Assembly (NCBI GenBank): GCA_015229005.1
Contig: JADGCL010000031.1
Span: 350-33,180, forward strand
DNA length: 32,831 nucleotides
Direction: 5' to 3'
DNA from: Magnetococcales bacterium
GTDB lineage: Bacteria; Pseudomonadota; Magnetococcia; Magnetococcales; JADGCL01
A program made the position numbers and the translations under genes. A model generated the notes under the pieces. The model saw nothing but the letters and a program-made list of their open reading frames with translations. It searched no databases and was not told the DNA's origin. This document shows positions 7,597-16,452 of the stretch, piece after piece. The stretch's first letter is position 1; every line of letters starts with the position of its first letter.

Positions 7597-10395
7597 TCAG
7601 CCCATCCCCTTGGACTTCAGGAAGGGGACGTAGGCCATGTCGACCTCCATGATGTGGTGCGTCAGCCAACGCTTGGCGATGCCCAGGAGATCGATGGCGA
7701 CGAGGAAGCTGTCGCCGGAGTGGAATTGCTCCACCATCTGGCCGACGGCGGCGACGAGCTGCCGATGCTCCTCCTTGTGGGCGGGAGCCTCTTCATAGCC
7801 ATGTTGACGGAAGAGGTCCTCTTCACGCTTGAAGTGGGTGACGGTGTAGTCGACCAGCTCTTTCAGGGTGGCGGCCATGGCGGCGTTGCCGCGACCGGTC
7901 TGCATGTCTTCCTGGAGTTGGTTGACGAGATTGACCAGCTTCCGGTGATCGGCGTCGATCTGGGAGATGCCGGTGATCAGTTTGTCGCTCCAGGGGAAGA
8001 AGGGCTCTTCGGGGGTGTTCAGCTCGGTCTGTCCGAGGAAAAGGCGGTCCATGAGGCGGAACATGACGCCGCGCTCCTCCAGGTGTGAAAGCAGCGTCGC
8101 CTCGGCCTCGCCGGCGGCATCGGGACCCTTGTCGCGGATGATTTCCAGGGTGCGGCGGAGCCGGTGGTGGACCCGCTGATGGGATTCGAAGAGGGCCTGG
8201 AAAAGGCTCCCGTCGCCGAAGCGGGCCCCGCCCTCCTGTCGCAGCCAGCGTCCCAGCTCGGAATTTTCGGCGGTCGGGGCCTCCTCGACGGCGAGGGTCG
8301 TGCGTCCCGCCAGGACCGCCTCGAGGCGGCTCTGCCAGGCCAGATACCCTCCCTTGAGGTCGCGGACATTGAAAAGGGGTGTCCCCGAGTCGATGGAGAT
8401 ATGGGTTGCGTAAAGGGCATTGCCCATCTCCTGGAGGACGCCGCCCATCCGCTGGAACTGGACGGCGGAAGCCCCGAGGAGGGAGGCGATGCGGCCTGAC
8501 TTCTTCATCTCTTCCTGGACGCTCCGGGAGGCGGCCTCCGTCGTCTCGGCGGCGGTCAGGACGGTCTGCATCTCCTGACCGGCTTTATGGCTTTCGGCGG
8601 CCACCACCTTGGCCGACTCTGCGACCCGGGCGGCGGATTGTGCCATTTCGGCGGTTCCCAGGGCAGCCTCGGCGGCGGCCCTGGCGACATCCTGGGCAGC
8701 GATGTTCAACTCGCTGGCATTGCGGGTGACCTCCTCGGCGGCGCCGGCGACGTTGTTCATGGCGGCGGCGACGCGATTGATCACGCCCGTCTGTTCATCC
8801 ACCGAGCGGGTGATCTCCAGGTTGGCCAGGTTGATGCGCTCGACGCTGTGAACGATCTCGGCGTTGGCTTCGGCCACTTCGCGAGTGATCCCCTGGATCT
8901 CCTGGGTTCGGGTACTGATCAGATTGGTGGCGTCGGCGGTCTGGCGGGCAAGCTCCTTGACCTCGTTGGCGACCACGGCGAACCCCTTGCCGGCCTCGCC
9001 GGCGCCGGCGGCCTCGATGGAGGCGTTCAAGGCCAACATGTTGGTCTGTTCGGCGATGTTGTTGATCAGCTCGACGACCTTGCCGATCTCGGCGGCGGAG
9101 GCGGCCATTCTCTCCATGACGGCGCGGGTGTTCTGGGTATTCTCATGGGTGTGGGCCGACTCCCGGCTTGCGGCCAGGCAGCGGGATCTGACCTCGCCCA
9201 GGGCATCGGTCAGGTCCGTGGTCGAGGCGGCGACGCTTTTGACGGCGAGGTCGACCTGCTCCAGGTTGTTGTGGACGCCGCCGATATTGGCGGTCATCTC
9301 TTCGGCTGCGGCGGCGATGGTGGAGATGTTGGAACTCGATTGATCGGCCCCGGCGGCGATGGTCGAGACATCGCCCGAGACCCCGTCGGCGAGACGGTAG
9401 ATGTTCTGCATGCTCTCGGCGCCGCCGCCCACGGCGATCCGGATCCGGCTGATTTCTCCGGCCAGGGTGTCGTTCTGATCGGTGACACTTCGGACGATCT
9501 CCTGGGAATCCTGGGCGTCCTGACTGATCAACTGGCGGATTTTGGTTACCTCCGAGGCGCAGGCCGCGACCGAACCCGAGTGGAGGCCGATGAGGGTCAG
9601 GGCTTTTTCCATCTTGCTGGCCATGGCGTTGATCTCACGACCGATGGCGGCGATTTCGTCGGGGCGATCACAATCGGTGACCCGGGCGGTCAGTTCCCCC
9701 AGGCCGATGGCATGCAATGCCTCTCCCAGGGGGATGAGTCTCCCCAGAATGGCCCGCACCAGGAACCAGCCGACCAGGCCGACGAGTCCGACTGCAACGG
9801 CCAGGAGGAGGGTGGAGCCGTTGCGAAATTCCACGACCTCCGACTCGATTCCTGCCAGGACCTCGTTGGCCAACTCGACCCTGGCGGTGACGAAGGGCCG
9901 CAGGATCTCCGTGAGGGCGGTGGCCTCCCGGTCGAAATCGTGCATCAGCCGGTTTCCCGCCTCGGGGCCGCCCTCCACGTAGGCCTTGGCCATTTTCCGG
10001 CCCATGGTGAAGTAGGAGGCGAAGCGGGTCTCCAGGTCACTCAGGGTTTTCAGCCCCTGGGTGTCTCCTGCCTTCTCCAGGATGTCGCGGAACGTGGCGA
10101 GCGCCTTGCGGAAAGCGACGGCCTGGTTTTCCGCCTCCTTGAAGCCATCGTCGAGACCGTTCATGGCCCGGGTCGCAGAGACATCCGTCAACCACTGTTG
10201 CACCTGGATCGTGTTTTTTTCCATTCCCTGGGCGAGGAAGGCCAATTCCAGACCTTCGGTTCGCACGCTTGCCACATCGCGTCCGACCTGGTTGGTGGTC
10301 AGGAATGCCCAGAGTGTGGTCCCGAGCAGGAATAGGAGCGGTACGGCGAGGGAGAGGAGAATCCGGGACTTGAGACGGAAGGCCAATCGACCCAT
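7597..10395 (-). CDS. Methyl-accepting chemotaxis protein with CZB-like and C-terminal hemerythrin domains
   Basis: The protein has 932 residues. Layout: N-terminal membrane segment (about 11-33), periplasmic helical sensor of four-helix-bundle type (about 35-190), second membrane segment (about 195-214), HAMP (about 212-268), and a long cytoplasmic signalling coil (about 290-640) with the hairpin tip near 443-482 ([20 protein letters not shown]). A CZB-like segment follows (about 675-760), then a hemerythrin domain (about 800-925). The hemerythrin ligands are visible as H817, H854, E858, H873, H877, H914 and D919, a full di-iron set. It should report to CheA/CheW and probably sense oxygen through the di-iron site. 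The CZB part lacks two of its four zinc ligands, and the tip has Gly where Arg is usual (position 464). Start ATG at 10395 follows a G-rich ribosome site. The gene stands alone, preceded by an FNR-type promoter. Confidence 0.93.
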   Translation of the reverse strand: MGRLAFRLKSRILLSLAVPLLFLLGTTLWAFLTTNQVGRDVASVRTEGLELAFLAQGMEKNTIQVQQWLTDVSATRAMNGLDDGFKEAENQAVAFRKALATFRDILEKAGDTQGLKTLSDLETRFASYFTMGRKMAKAYVEGGPEAGNRLMHDFDREATALTEILRPFVTARVELANEVLAGIESEVVEFRNGSTLLLAVAVGLVGLVGWFLVRAILGRLIPLGEALHAIGLGELTARVTDCDRPDEIAAIGREINAMASKMEKALTLIGLHSGSVAACASEVTKIRQLISQDAQDSQEIVRSVTDQNDTLAGEISRIRIAVGGGAESMQNIYRLADGVSGDVSTIAAGADQSSSNISTIAAAAEEMTANIGGVHNNLEQVDLAVKSVAASTTDLTDALGEVRSRCLAASRESAHTHENTQNTRAVMERMAASAAEIGKVVELINNIAEQTNMLALNASIEAAGAGEAGKGFAVVANEVKELARQTADATNLISTRTQEIQGITREVAEANAEIVHSVERINLANLEITRSVDEQTGVINRVAAAMNNVAGAAEEVTRNASELNIAAQDVARAAAEAALGTAEMAQSAARVAESAKVVAAESHKAGQEMQTVLTAAETTEAASRSVQEEMKKSGRIASLLGASAVQFQRMGGVLQEMGNALYATHISIDSGTPLFNVRDLKGGYLAWQSRLEAVLAGRTTLAVEEAPTAENSELGRWLRQEGGARFGDGSLFQALFESHQRVHHRLRRTLEIIRDKGPDAAGEAEATLLSHLEERGVMFRLMDRLFLGQTELNTPEEPFFPWSDKLITGISQIDADHRKLVNLVNQLQEDMQTGRGNAAMAATLKELVDYTVTHFKREEDLFRQHGYEEAPAHKEEHRQLVAAVGQMVEQFHSGDSFLVAIDLLGIAKRWLTHHIMEVDMAYVPFLKSKGMG

Positions 10396-10576
10396 GGGAA
10401 CCCCCTAGACAAACTTGACGCGACTTGAAGATCGGAGCCTGTCGCAATCGCACCGGAGCCCCCCCGCGCCGATGCCACCTTGGCCTGCAACGATCCCAAC
10501 CAGGGAGCTGCCGGTGGTTTTCCCAGCGCATCGGCATGAGGGAGAATGCGGCGAGCCGCAACCACCGAAAACCCCC

Positions 10577-10618
10577 ATTATGCCACTTCGACCGGACAGA
10601 ATCATTGATCCACGTCAA
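10577..10618 (-). promoter_or_regulatory. FNR/Dnr-type activated promoter for the chemoreceptor gene
   Basis: TTGATCCACGTCAA at 10605-10618 is a near-perfect FNR/Dnr-family palindrome. Read on the - strand, a -10 hexamer CATAAT lies at 10582-10577. This puts +1 near 10570 and the centre of the box at about -41.5, the standard class II activator position. The predicted 5' leader to the ATG at 10395 is about 175 bases. The 323-bp gap between the glycosyltransferase end (10719) and the chemoreceptor start holds only this element and no obvious terminator. Confidence 0.6.
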
Positions 10619-10718
10619 GCGGAATCTCATTCTTCCGTTGCCTGGGCCGGCCATTCCGGGTCGAAGGGCTGGTTGCGGGGGATAGCCGGAAGTTATTAAG
10701 CAAGAATCGTGCCCATGT

Positions 10719-11813
10719 TCAGGAAATACCCATCCTCTCCCGAATGAGGCGACAGGCCACGGCGGCGCCATCGAGGCGGGGCTTCGGCTTGAGGGGCTGT
10801 TGCCACAGCTTTTCGAGGAAGGGGGTCCAGTGGCCGGAGCGAAAGGCGTCGATATCCATGGTCACACCCCGACCGTGCCGCGAGAGCCAGGCCAGGACCG
10901 GCGCCTCGTCGGGAAAAGTCCCCCGGGGGACGGCGAGAATGGGGACCCCGTCGGCGACGGCCTTGACGACGGTGCCGTAACCGGGCTTGCTGACGATGGC
11001 GTCGACCGAGGCGGAGAGGGCGGGGAAGTCCCAACCGGCGAGCGTGGAGATGGCAACGATGTTGCCTTCGCTTCGGGGCGCCTCATCGGAGAGCCAGAGG
11101 ATCTCACGCTGACGCGCCAACTCGTCCAGGGGCTGATCCTGGCCGGGGACCCCGCCCATGGAGATCAGGACCACGGGCCTCCCGTCTTCGGGCGACAACC
11201 CAAGGTGCCGGCGCAACCCGGCACGCCTGGACTCCCCGGGAGTGACCATCGGGGGAATGAGGCTGGCCCGGGGGAAAGGCATGGCATCGATGACGGGTTC
11301 GAGGAGCATGGCCTGCCCGGCCAGGGCATAAGCCTCCCGCATGGCGTCGAGGATCGCGGCAAGCTCCGGGTCGGGATCGGGCAGGTAGGCGGCGACGACC
11401 CGATCCCACGAGAGCGAGGCCACGGCAATGACCGGAATCCCCAAAGAGTGGGCCGACACCATGGGGAGATAGGGGACATTGGCCAGAACGAGGTCCGGTT
11501 GCCAACGGGCCATCGCCTCCCTTTCCACCTCCAGCCTCTGTTCCCAGGTCCGGTGAAAGTCCAGGAGGGCCGTCCGGGTGGCCTCGAGGTCGACCGCCAT
11601 CGGCCCGCGCTGGATGAGGCAGACATCCCTGGCCCCGGGACTGACCTCGAACGGGGGGACGATCCCGCGGGCCAGGAGAGTCCGGGGCAGATTCCCGGCG
11701 ATGCAGCAGCGGAGGCCGCCGAGCTCGCCGGCCAGGTGATTGACGATCGGTGCGACCTGGGAAAAATGGCCGAAACCATGCCCGGAAATGGCACACCAGA
11801 GGCGCAGGCTCAC
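10719..11813 (-). CDS. Predicted GT-B fold glycosyltransferase (MurG-like)
   Basis: A 364-residue protein. The N terminus carries the Gly/His loop SGHGFGHFSQV typical of GT-B enzymes that resemble MurG and the N-terminal part of L-arabinokinase-type proteins. The C-terminal half has the nucleotide-sugar-binding pattern VLISMGGVPGQ and then VSKPGYGTVVKAVADG followed by P.LAVPRGTFPDE. No membrane segment is visible. The acceptor and donor cannot be told from sequence. The start is GTG at 11813, overlapping the stop of the CDF gene by four bases (GTGA), which makes it the last gene of the hemB operon. It may act on a cell-surface glycan, but this is inference only. Confidence 0.72.
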   Translation of the reverse strand: MSLRLWCAISGHGFGHFSQVAPIVNHLAGELGGLRCCIAGNLPRTLLARGIVPPFEVSPGARDVCLIQRGPMAVDLEATRTALLDFHRTWEQRLEVEREAMARWQPDLVLANVPYLPMVSAHSLGIPVIAVASLSWDRVVAAYLPDPDPELAAILDAMREAYALAGQAMLLEPVIDAMPFPRASLIPPMVTPGESRRAGLRRHLGLSPEDGRPVVLISMGGVPGQDQPLDELARQREILWLSDEAPRSEGNIVAISTLAGWDFPALSASVDAIVSKPGYGTVVKAVADGVPILAVPRGTFPDEAPVLAWLSRHGRGVTMDIDAFRSGHWTPFLEKLWQQPLKPKPRLDGAAVACRLIRERMGIS

Positions 11814-13030
11814 GGAGCGACCCCGGTGGCATTGTCGTCGGCCACCCCGGCCTCGGCGAGCGGGGTGTTGATCCAGACCTGGCGGATGTCGGGATTTTCC
11901 TGAACGATCCTGGTCGCCAGGGAGGCGGCTTCCCGTTGGGCCACGGCGAGGGAAACACTGGAAGAGGCCCCGATGCCCAACTCCAGGCGGATGCCGGAGG
12001 TGGCATAATGGGAGACGACACGGAGGGGGGGGGAGAGCGCGGCCAAGCCGTCGAGGCAGGGCTCCAGGCGTTCCTGCAGGCTGTGCCGGTCGGGAAATAT
12101 GGGGACGGCGCCGGTCAGTTGATCATCCTCGGTGTCGACGTGAACCATGACGTCGATGAGCCCGCGGATGCCGTCTTCCAGGGCCAGGCGCACCTTTTCG
12201 GCGATCTGGTGCCCCTCGGAGACGGAGAGGTGCGGGTGGACGACGACGTGGACATCCACCAGGATGTCCGGCCCGAGCCTTCTGGCCTTCAGGAGATGGA
12301 CGGAGCGGACGTTGGGGGTGGTCTTGACCAGGGAGGCGATCTTCTCCTGGATCTCCTGGTCGATGGCGCTGGCGGCGTCGGTGAGATCGCGGATGGCCTC
12401 CCCGAGGAATTGGATTCCCAGGCGTCCGAGGATGAAGGCGACGATGATGGCGGCGATCGGGTCGGCCAGGGGCCAGCCATACATGCCGAGGACGATGCCG
12501 ATCAGGGAGGCGACGGTGGAGATGGCATCGGAGCGATGGTGCCAGGCGTTGGCGATGACGGCCTTGGCGTTGATCCGGCGACCGATGGCGATGGTGTAGC
12601 GGAAGAGAGCCTCCTTGGTGAGAATGGTGACGACCGCCGCGACCAGGGCGATTCCGGTCGGCGGGAGCAGGGAGGGCTCCTGGAATTTGCCGAAGGCCAT
12701 GGTGACGATCGTCCCGGCCATGGCGAGGATCAGGAGGGAGGTTGCGAGGGTGGCGAGGGTTTCGAACTTGCCATGGCCATAGGGATGGTCCGCGTCGGCC
12801 CCGCGCCTGGCGATGCGCATGGCGAGGAGGAGGATGCCGTCGGCGACCATGTCGGAGAGCGATTCCAGACCGTCGGCCAGCATGGCGGTGGAGTGGCCGA
12901 GGAGACCGGCGGCGATCTTGCCGATGGTGAGTATGAGATTGGTGATGAAGCCGACGAGGGCGGCCCGGCGACCGGCGAGGAAGCGGTCATCCCGGGAGAG
13001 GGGCGACGGGGGGGAAGGCGTCGGGTTCAT
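11810..13030 (-). CDS. Cation diffusion facilitator family transporter
   Basis: A 406-residue CDF protein exporting divalent metals such as Zn, Fe or Mn in exchange for protons. Transmembrane helices begin near residue 22. The transport-site pattern appears in helix 2 as LADGLESLSD (E56, D60) and in helix 5 as NAWHHRSDA (H164, D168). A C-terminal ferredoxin-like regulatory domain follows (about 220-300, with HHVVVHPH-type spacing in DVHVVVHPHLSVSEG). The tail from about 305 to 406 is longer than in FieF. I moved the start to ATG 13030, with AAGGAG upstream, because the frame further upstream is out-of-frame tusA. The stop of tusA overlaps this ATG (ATGA). It resembles the CDF group that includes MamB/MamM, but nothing here proves a magnetosome role. 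Confidence 0.88.
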   Translation of the reverse strand: MNPTPSPPSPLSRDDRFLAGRRAALVGFITNLILTIGKIAAGLLGHSTAMLADGLESLSDMVADGILLLAMRIARRGADADHPYGHGKFETLATLATSLLILAMAGTIVTMAFGKFQEPSLLPPTGIALVAAVVTILTKEALFRYTIAIGRRINAKAVIANAWHHRSDAISTVASLIGIVLGMYGWPLADPIAAIIVAFILGRLGIQFLGEAIRDLTDAASAIDQEIQEKIASLVKTTPNVRSVHLLKARRLGPDILVDVHVVVHPHLSVSEGHQIAEKVRLALEDGIRGLIDVMVHVDTEDDQLTGAVPIFPDRHSLQERLEPCLDGLAALSPPLRVVSHYATSGIRLELGIGASSSVSLAVAQREAASLATRIVQENPDIRQVWINTPLAEAGVADDNATGVAP

Positions 13031-13311
13031 GGCCCGATTTTCTCCTTGCGGACCCAGCCGGTCAACTCCCGACCCTGACGGCGGATGGTGATGAGGGTGT
13101 GGTGATTGACTCGGCACCAGGCTGGGAGGTCCCGTTCCAGGCCGGGATCGGTGGCGAGGAGGGCCAGGATCTCCCCGGGGGCCATCTCGGCGATGGCTGC
13201 CTCCGCCCGGAGGATCGGCATGGGACAAAGGAGGTTGCGTGCGTCCACCTGCCGGTGCGGTCGCGGCGGCGGAGAGGGCTCGTCCGGGGAGGTTTCGCCT
13301 AGAGATACCAT
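13027..13311 (-). CDS. tusA: TusA-family sulfur carrier protein
   Basis: A small 94-residue SirA/TusA fold protein. The hallmark CPxP motif is present as DARNLLCPMPILRAEAAI, with the sulfur-carrying Cys near residue 30. TusA proteins accept persulfide sulfur from a desulfurase and pass it on for tRNA thiolation, molybdenum cofactor synthesis or sulfur oxidation. The start overlaps the end of the PP-loop gene by 13 bases, and its stop is fused to the next start as ATGA. The tight linkage to a PP-loop ATPase suggests it delivers sulfur to that enzyme. The N terminus is Pro-rich and somewhat long for the family. Confidence 0.88.
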   Translation of the reverse strand: MVSLGETSPDEPSPPPRPHRQVDARNLLCPMPILRAEAAIAEMAPGEILALLATDPGLERDLPAWCRVNHHTLITIRRQGRELTGWVRKEKIGP

Positions 13312-14396
13312 GTCTTGGGAATCTCTTCGGCGGACAGGGGGGTGACCTGCCGGGTGCGGCGCCCCTGGTCGCTTTCGATCTCCATGGTGACCTGTTCGGC
13401 GTCGCGCCCCTTGCCGAAGCGGGCGACCAGACGGCAGGCCAACTCCAGGAGTTCTTCCGCAGCCTCTCCCTCGACCAGGGCCACGGGCCCCGGGATCCCT
13501 TTGGCGCGGAGGAGGAGCCGTCCCTTCTTGAAGCCGCCGAGAAAATTGTTCTCCCCCTGATCCCGACCGACGATCACCTTGCAGCCGGGATGCAGGCGCA
13601 GGTGGCGACCTGCCTTGAGGAGGAGAATGTCGTCGAGGGTATACTCCTTGACGCCGCCGCGATGGTCCCACAGATCCTGGAGCCGCCGGGAGTAGCCCTC
13701 ATCGGTGAGGAAGCAGCAGCCGCCGGCGGGGGAGGGATAGTCGGTGATCCCGAATTGCCGCGCCAGGGCCATCTGCGGCTTGCGTGAACGTCCGGTGATG
13801 CCCTGAAGCGCCTGGCGATCGACCCAGCCCCGTTTTTCCGGTTCCGTCTCGGGGAGGGTCAAGGCCGAGAGAGGGCGAAGGAGCCAGCCGCCGACGCCGG
13901 CCTCTCGTTGGATCAGGGGCATGGTGTCCCGGCGCTGGCTCATGGGGCGCTCGCCGACGACCTCGCCGGTGAAGAGGAAGTGGAATCCCAGGCGCTCCTT
14001 CATCTCCCAGGCCTTCTGCACCATGAAGATCTTGCAATCGAGGCAGGGATTGAGGTTCCGACCGTAGCCATGCTTGGGGTTGGTGACGATGCGGACGTAT
14101 TCCTGGGAGATGTCCACCAGGTGCAGGCGGACTCCGAGGAGTTCGGCGGCGTGGAGGGCATCGTGTCGCGGCGGCGGCGCCCCCGGTTTCGGGTTGCGAA
14201 TCGCGGCGGTGTGTGACTGAATGCAGAAGCCGGTGTGAAAATTGACGCACTCGACCTCGATGCCCTGGGACGTCAGGAGGCGGGTGGCGAGGATGCTGTC
14301 GAGGCCGCCGGAGAGGAGTCCCAGGGCCCGGACCGGGTGGGGCCTGTCGACCGGGATGGCGGTCGCCGGCGGGGTGTCGACCGGGGTGTCGCTCAT
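13299..14396 (-). CDS. PP-loop ATPase, MnmA/ThiI-like tRNA thiolation candidate
   Basis: A 365-residue protein. The ATP pyrophosphatase P-loop is SGGLDSI at residues 29-35. Paired cysteines follow at 118 and 121 (NPCLDCK) and 227-228 (GGCCFLTD), suited to persulfide chemistry or metal binding. The C-terminal part (about 255-340) contains KVIVGRDQGENNFL, which resembles the NFACT-R/DUF814-type RNA-binding module attached to related predicted thiouridylases. The likely role is adenylation of a tRNA base followed by sulfur insertion, with sulfur from the TusA protein encoded next. The exact base is unknown. The start ATG 14396 overlaps the hemB stop (ATGA); the open frame continues upstream to 14504 but only as hemB shadow. 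QueC-like or MnmA paralogue functions are possible alternatives. Confidence 0.75.
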   Translation of the reverse strand: MSDTPVDTPPATAIPVDRPHPVRALGLLSGGLDSILATRLLTSQGIEVECVNFHTGFCIQSHTAAIRNPKPGAPPPRHDALHAAELLGVRLHLVDISQEYVRIVTNPKHGYGRNLNPCLDCKIFMVQKAWEMKERLGFHFLFTGEVVGERPMSQRRDTMPLIQREAGVGGWLLRPLSALTLPETEPEKRGWVDRQALQGITGRSRKPQMALARQFGITDYPSPAGGCCFLTDEGYSRRLQDLWDHRGGVKEYTLDDILLLKAGRHLRLHPGCKVIVGRDQGENNFLGGFKKGRLLLRAKGIPGPVALVEGEAAEELLELACRLVARFGKGRDAEQVTMEIESDQGRRTRQVTPLSAEEIPKTWYL

Positions 14397-15361
14397 CGGA
14401 GGAATCCGACGGCGTCCAGGGCGTGATAGGTCAGGATGAGGTCTGCCCCGGCGCGGCGGAAGGCGGTGAGGGTCTCCAGGACCACCCGCCTCTCGTCGAT
14501 CCACCCCTGGGCGGCGGCGGCCTTGACCATGGCGTACTCGCCGCTCACATTGTAGACCGCGAGCGGGAGGTTGGTCCGGTCACGCAGCTCGCGGAGGATA
14601 TCCAGGTAGGGGAGCCCGGGTTTGACCATGAGCATGTCCGCCCCCTGGGCCTCGTCCAGGGCCGCCTCCTTGAGGGCTTCGCGGCGGTTGGCCGGGTCCA
14701 TCTGGTAGCCCTGTCGATCCCCGGAGCTGGGCGTATTCTCGGCGGCCTCCCGGAAAGGACCGTAATAGGCGGAGGCATATTTGACGGCGTAGGAGAGGAT
14801 CGGCAGGTCCGTCCTTCCGGCCTGGTCCAGGTGGTCGCGGAGGTAGCCCACCATGCCGTCCATCATCCCCGACGGGGCCAGCATGTCGACTCCGGCCTCG
14901 GCCAGGGAGATCGCCTGGCGACCGAGCCGCTCCAGGGTGGCGTCGTTGTCGACCCGACCCTGACGCAGGACGCCGCAGTGGGCGTGGTCGGTGTATTCGC
15001 ACAGGCAGAGGTCGGCGATCACGTAGAGATCGGGGACGGCCTCGCGGATCTTCCGGGTGGCGTTCTGGACGACGCCGTTTTCGGACCAGGAGGCGCTGCC
15101 TTCGGCATCCTTGTGGGGGGGAATCCCGAACAGGATGACCCCCCCGAGCCCGGACTCCTGGGCGCGGCGTGCCAGGGGCAGGGCGCGGTCGGCGCTGAGC
15201 TGACTGACTCCCGGCATGGCGGAGACCGGTCTTTCCACCCCCTCTCCCGGTACGATGAAGAGGGGCAGGACGAGGTTCCGGGGGGTGAAGCCGTTTTCCC
15301 TGACCATGCGGCGGAGGCGCGGATCCTCCCGCAGGCGTCGCGGGCGGTGGGTGATGACCAT
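14393..15361 (-). CDS. hemB: Delta-aminolevulinic acid dehydratase (porphobilinogen synthase)
   Basis: Condenses two 5-aminolevulinate molecules to porphobilinogen in tetrapyrrole synthesis. The protein has 322 residues, the normal length. Landmarks are RNLVLPLFI, the Cys-rich metal site DLCLCEYTDHAHCG, the first active-site lysine in LSYAVKYASAYYGPFR, and the Schiff-base lysine in MLMVKPGLPYLD. The three Cys residues point to the zinc-dependent type. The ATG at 15361 has AGGA a few bases upstream, and a candidate sigma-70 promoter lies 55-85 bases further. It leads a five-gene unit in which each gene overlaps the next. Confidence 0.97.
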   Translation of the reverse strand: MVITHRPRRLREDPRLRRMVRENGFTPRNLVLPLFIVPGEGVERPVSAMPGVSQLSADRALPLARRAQESGLGGVILFGIPPHKDAEGSASWSENGVVQNATRKIREAVPDLYVIADLCLCEYTDHAHCGVLRQGRVDNDATLERLGRQAISLAEAGVDMLAPSGMMDGMVGYLRDHLDQAGRTDLPILSYAVKYASAYYGPFREAAENTPSSGDRQGYQMDPANRREALKEAALDEAQGADMLMVKPGLPYLDILRELRDRTNLPLAVYNVSGEYAMVKAAAAQGWIDERRVVLETLTAFRRAGADLILTYHALDAVGFLR

Positions 15362-15415
15362 TGATTTCCTGTCCGAGGGTGGGGTTGCCGCTCCCTGTCG
15401 GCACGATGCGGGCGC

Positions 15416-15445
15416 ATAATGCGGGATGGTTGGAGGCTATGGCAA
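15416..15445 (-). promoter_or_regulatory. Candidate sigma-70 promoter for the hemB operon
   Basis: On the - strand, a -35 TTGCCA (15445-15440) and a -10 CATTAT (15421-15416) are separated by 18 bases. This places +1 near 15409, about 48 bases before the hemB ATG. The elements each differ from consensus, so this is a candidate only. Confidence 0.35.
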
Positions 15446-15581
15446 GCCCATAATCGGTCGGTTCGATAACTTCTTCCTTGGCAGGAGATGGCTCTTTTGA
15501 ATAAGCTCCTCTCTTCGCTGGGTGGATGGGCGGTGCCGGGGGTGGCCTCGTGGGAGAGAGCTGATTTCAAGGGTTGACTTC

Positions 15582-16415
15582 ATGGCACAAAAGATCGGAA
15601 GCCGGATGGTCGTGGCGGGGCGCTCGGATGTCGGCTGTGTGCGGACACTGAACGAGGACAATTTCTGTGTCGACGCCGGGATCGGCCTCCTGGTCGTGGC
15701 TGATGGCATGGGTGGGCACGATGCCGGCGAGGTGGCGAGCGAACAGGTCATCCGGATCGTCCAGGAGTCGCTCTCCAAGCCCGTTCGGGAACCCGAGGAT
15801 AGTCCCAGAGAGGTCTCCCCTGCTCAAGCTGCCCCTGGGGTCACCCTGGATCAGGATGAGACCCCGACCCTGGATGATCAGCGCAATCCGGTGATTGGTC
15901 TTGTCTATCGGGCGATTCACCGGGCGAATGCCGAGATACACACCACCAACTGGGAAAAGGGGTATCCCGAGGGTGCCGGGATGGGTTCCACCGTTGTTGG
16001 CCTTTGGTTCCCGGAGTTCAGTGAGCAGGCCATCGTCTTCCACGTTGGTGACAGCCGCCTCTATCTTTACTCCCGCAATCGTCTCCTCCAGGTCACGCTG
16101 GACCATTCCATGTATCAGCAGTGGTTGAGCTATGGAGGGCGGGGGGTGGCACCCTCCCAGAACATCCTGATGCAGGCGATCGGGCCGGCGTTGCACGTCA
16201 CCCCCGATATCCACTTCCAGGACGTCGAGGCGGGGGATGTGGTGATGCTCTGCAGCGACGGACTCTCGGGCATGGTGGCGGAGAGCGAGATCGGAAGGCT
16301 CCTGTCCATGGCGACCGAGGATAACCTGGACGAGATCTCCGGGGCGTTGGTGGAGGCTGCCAAGGAGGCGGGGGGCAAGGATAACATTACGGTCATTGTC
16401 GGACGTTTTCTCTGA
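15582..16415 (+). CDS. PP2C-family serine/threonine protein phosphatase
   Basis: A 277-residue cytoplasmic phosphatase. The metal-binding aspartates are in place: RTLNEDNF, VVADGMGGHDAGE, MLCSDGLSGMV and GGKDNITVIV. A 45-residue acidic/Pro insertion near residues 65-110 interrupts the core after the GMGG region. Bacterial PP2C enzymes reverse Ser/Thr phosphorylation, often beside FHA proteins, and the next gene encodes an FHA domain. No Ser/Thr kinase is present in the window. I chose ATG 15582 (MAQKIGSR); the ATG at 15606 is possible, and the open frame upstream to 15522 is not family-like. The gap before it (15362-15581) is the divergent hemB control region. Confidence 0.92.
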   Translation: MAQKIGSRMVVAGRSDVGCVRTLNEDNFCVDAGIGLLVVADGMGGHDAGEVASEQVIRIVQESLSKPVREPEDSPREVSPAQAAPGVTLDQDETPTLDDQRNPVIGLVYRAIHRANAEIHTTNWEKGYPEGAGMGSTVVGLWFPEFSEQAIVFHVGDSRLYLYSRNRLLQVTLDHSMYQQWLSYGGRGVAPSQNILMQAIGPALHVTPDIHFQDVEAGDVVMLCSDGLSGMVAESEIGRLLSMATEDNLDEISGALVEAAKEAGGKDNITVIVGRFL

Positions 16416-16452
16416 TCGGGCTCTGACATCGAAACCACTGGTGGGGACGAAA

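Noticed and set aside
8587-10335. 582-residue Gly/Asp-rich open frame on the + strand
   Set aside because: It mirrors the Ala-rich coiled coil of the chemoreceptor; its repetitiveness is a by-product of that gene.
11810-13030. MamB/MamM magnetosome iron transporter
   Set aside because: The protein is a general CDF member with no magnetosome genes nearby, so only the family call is made.
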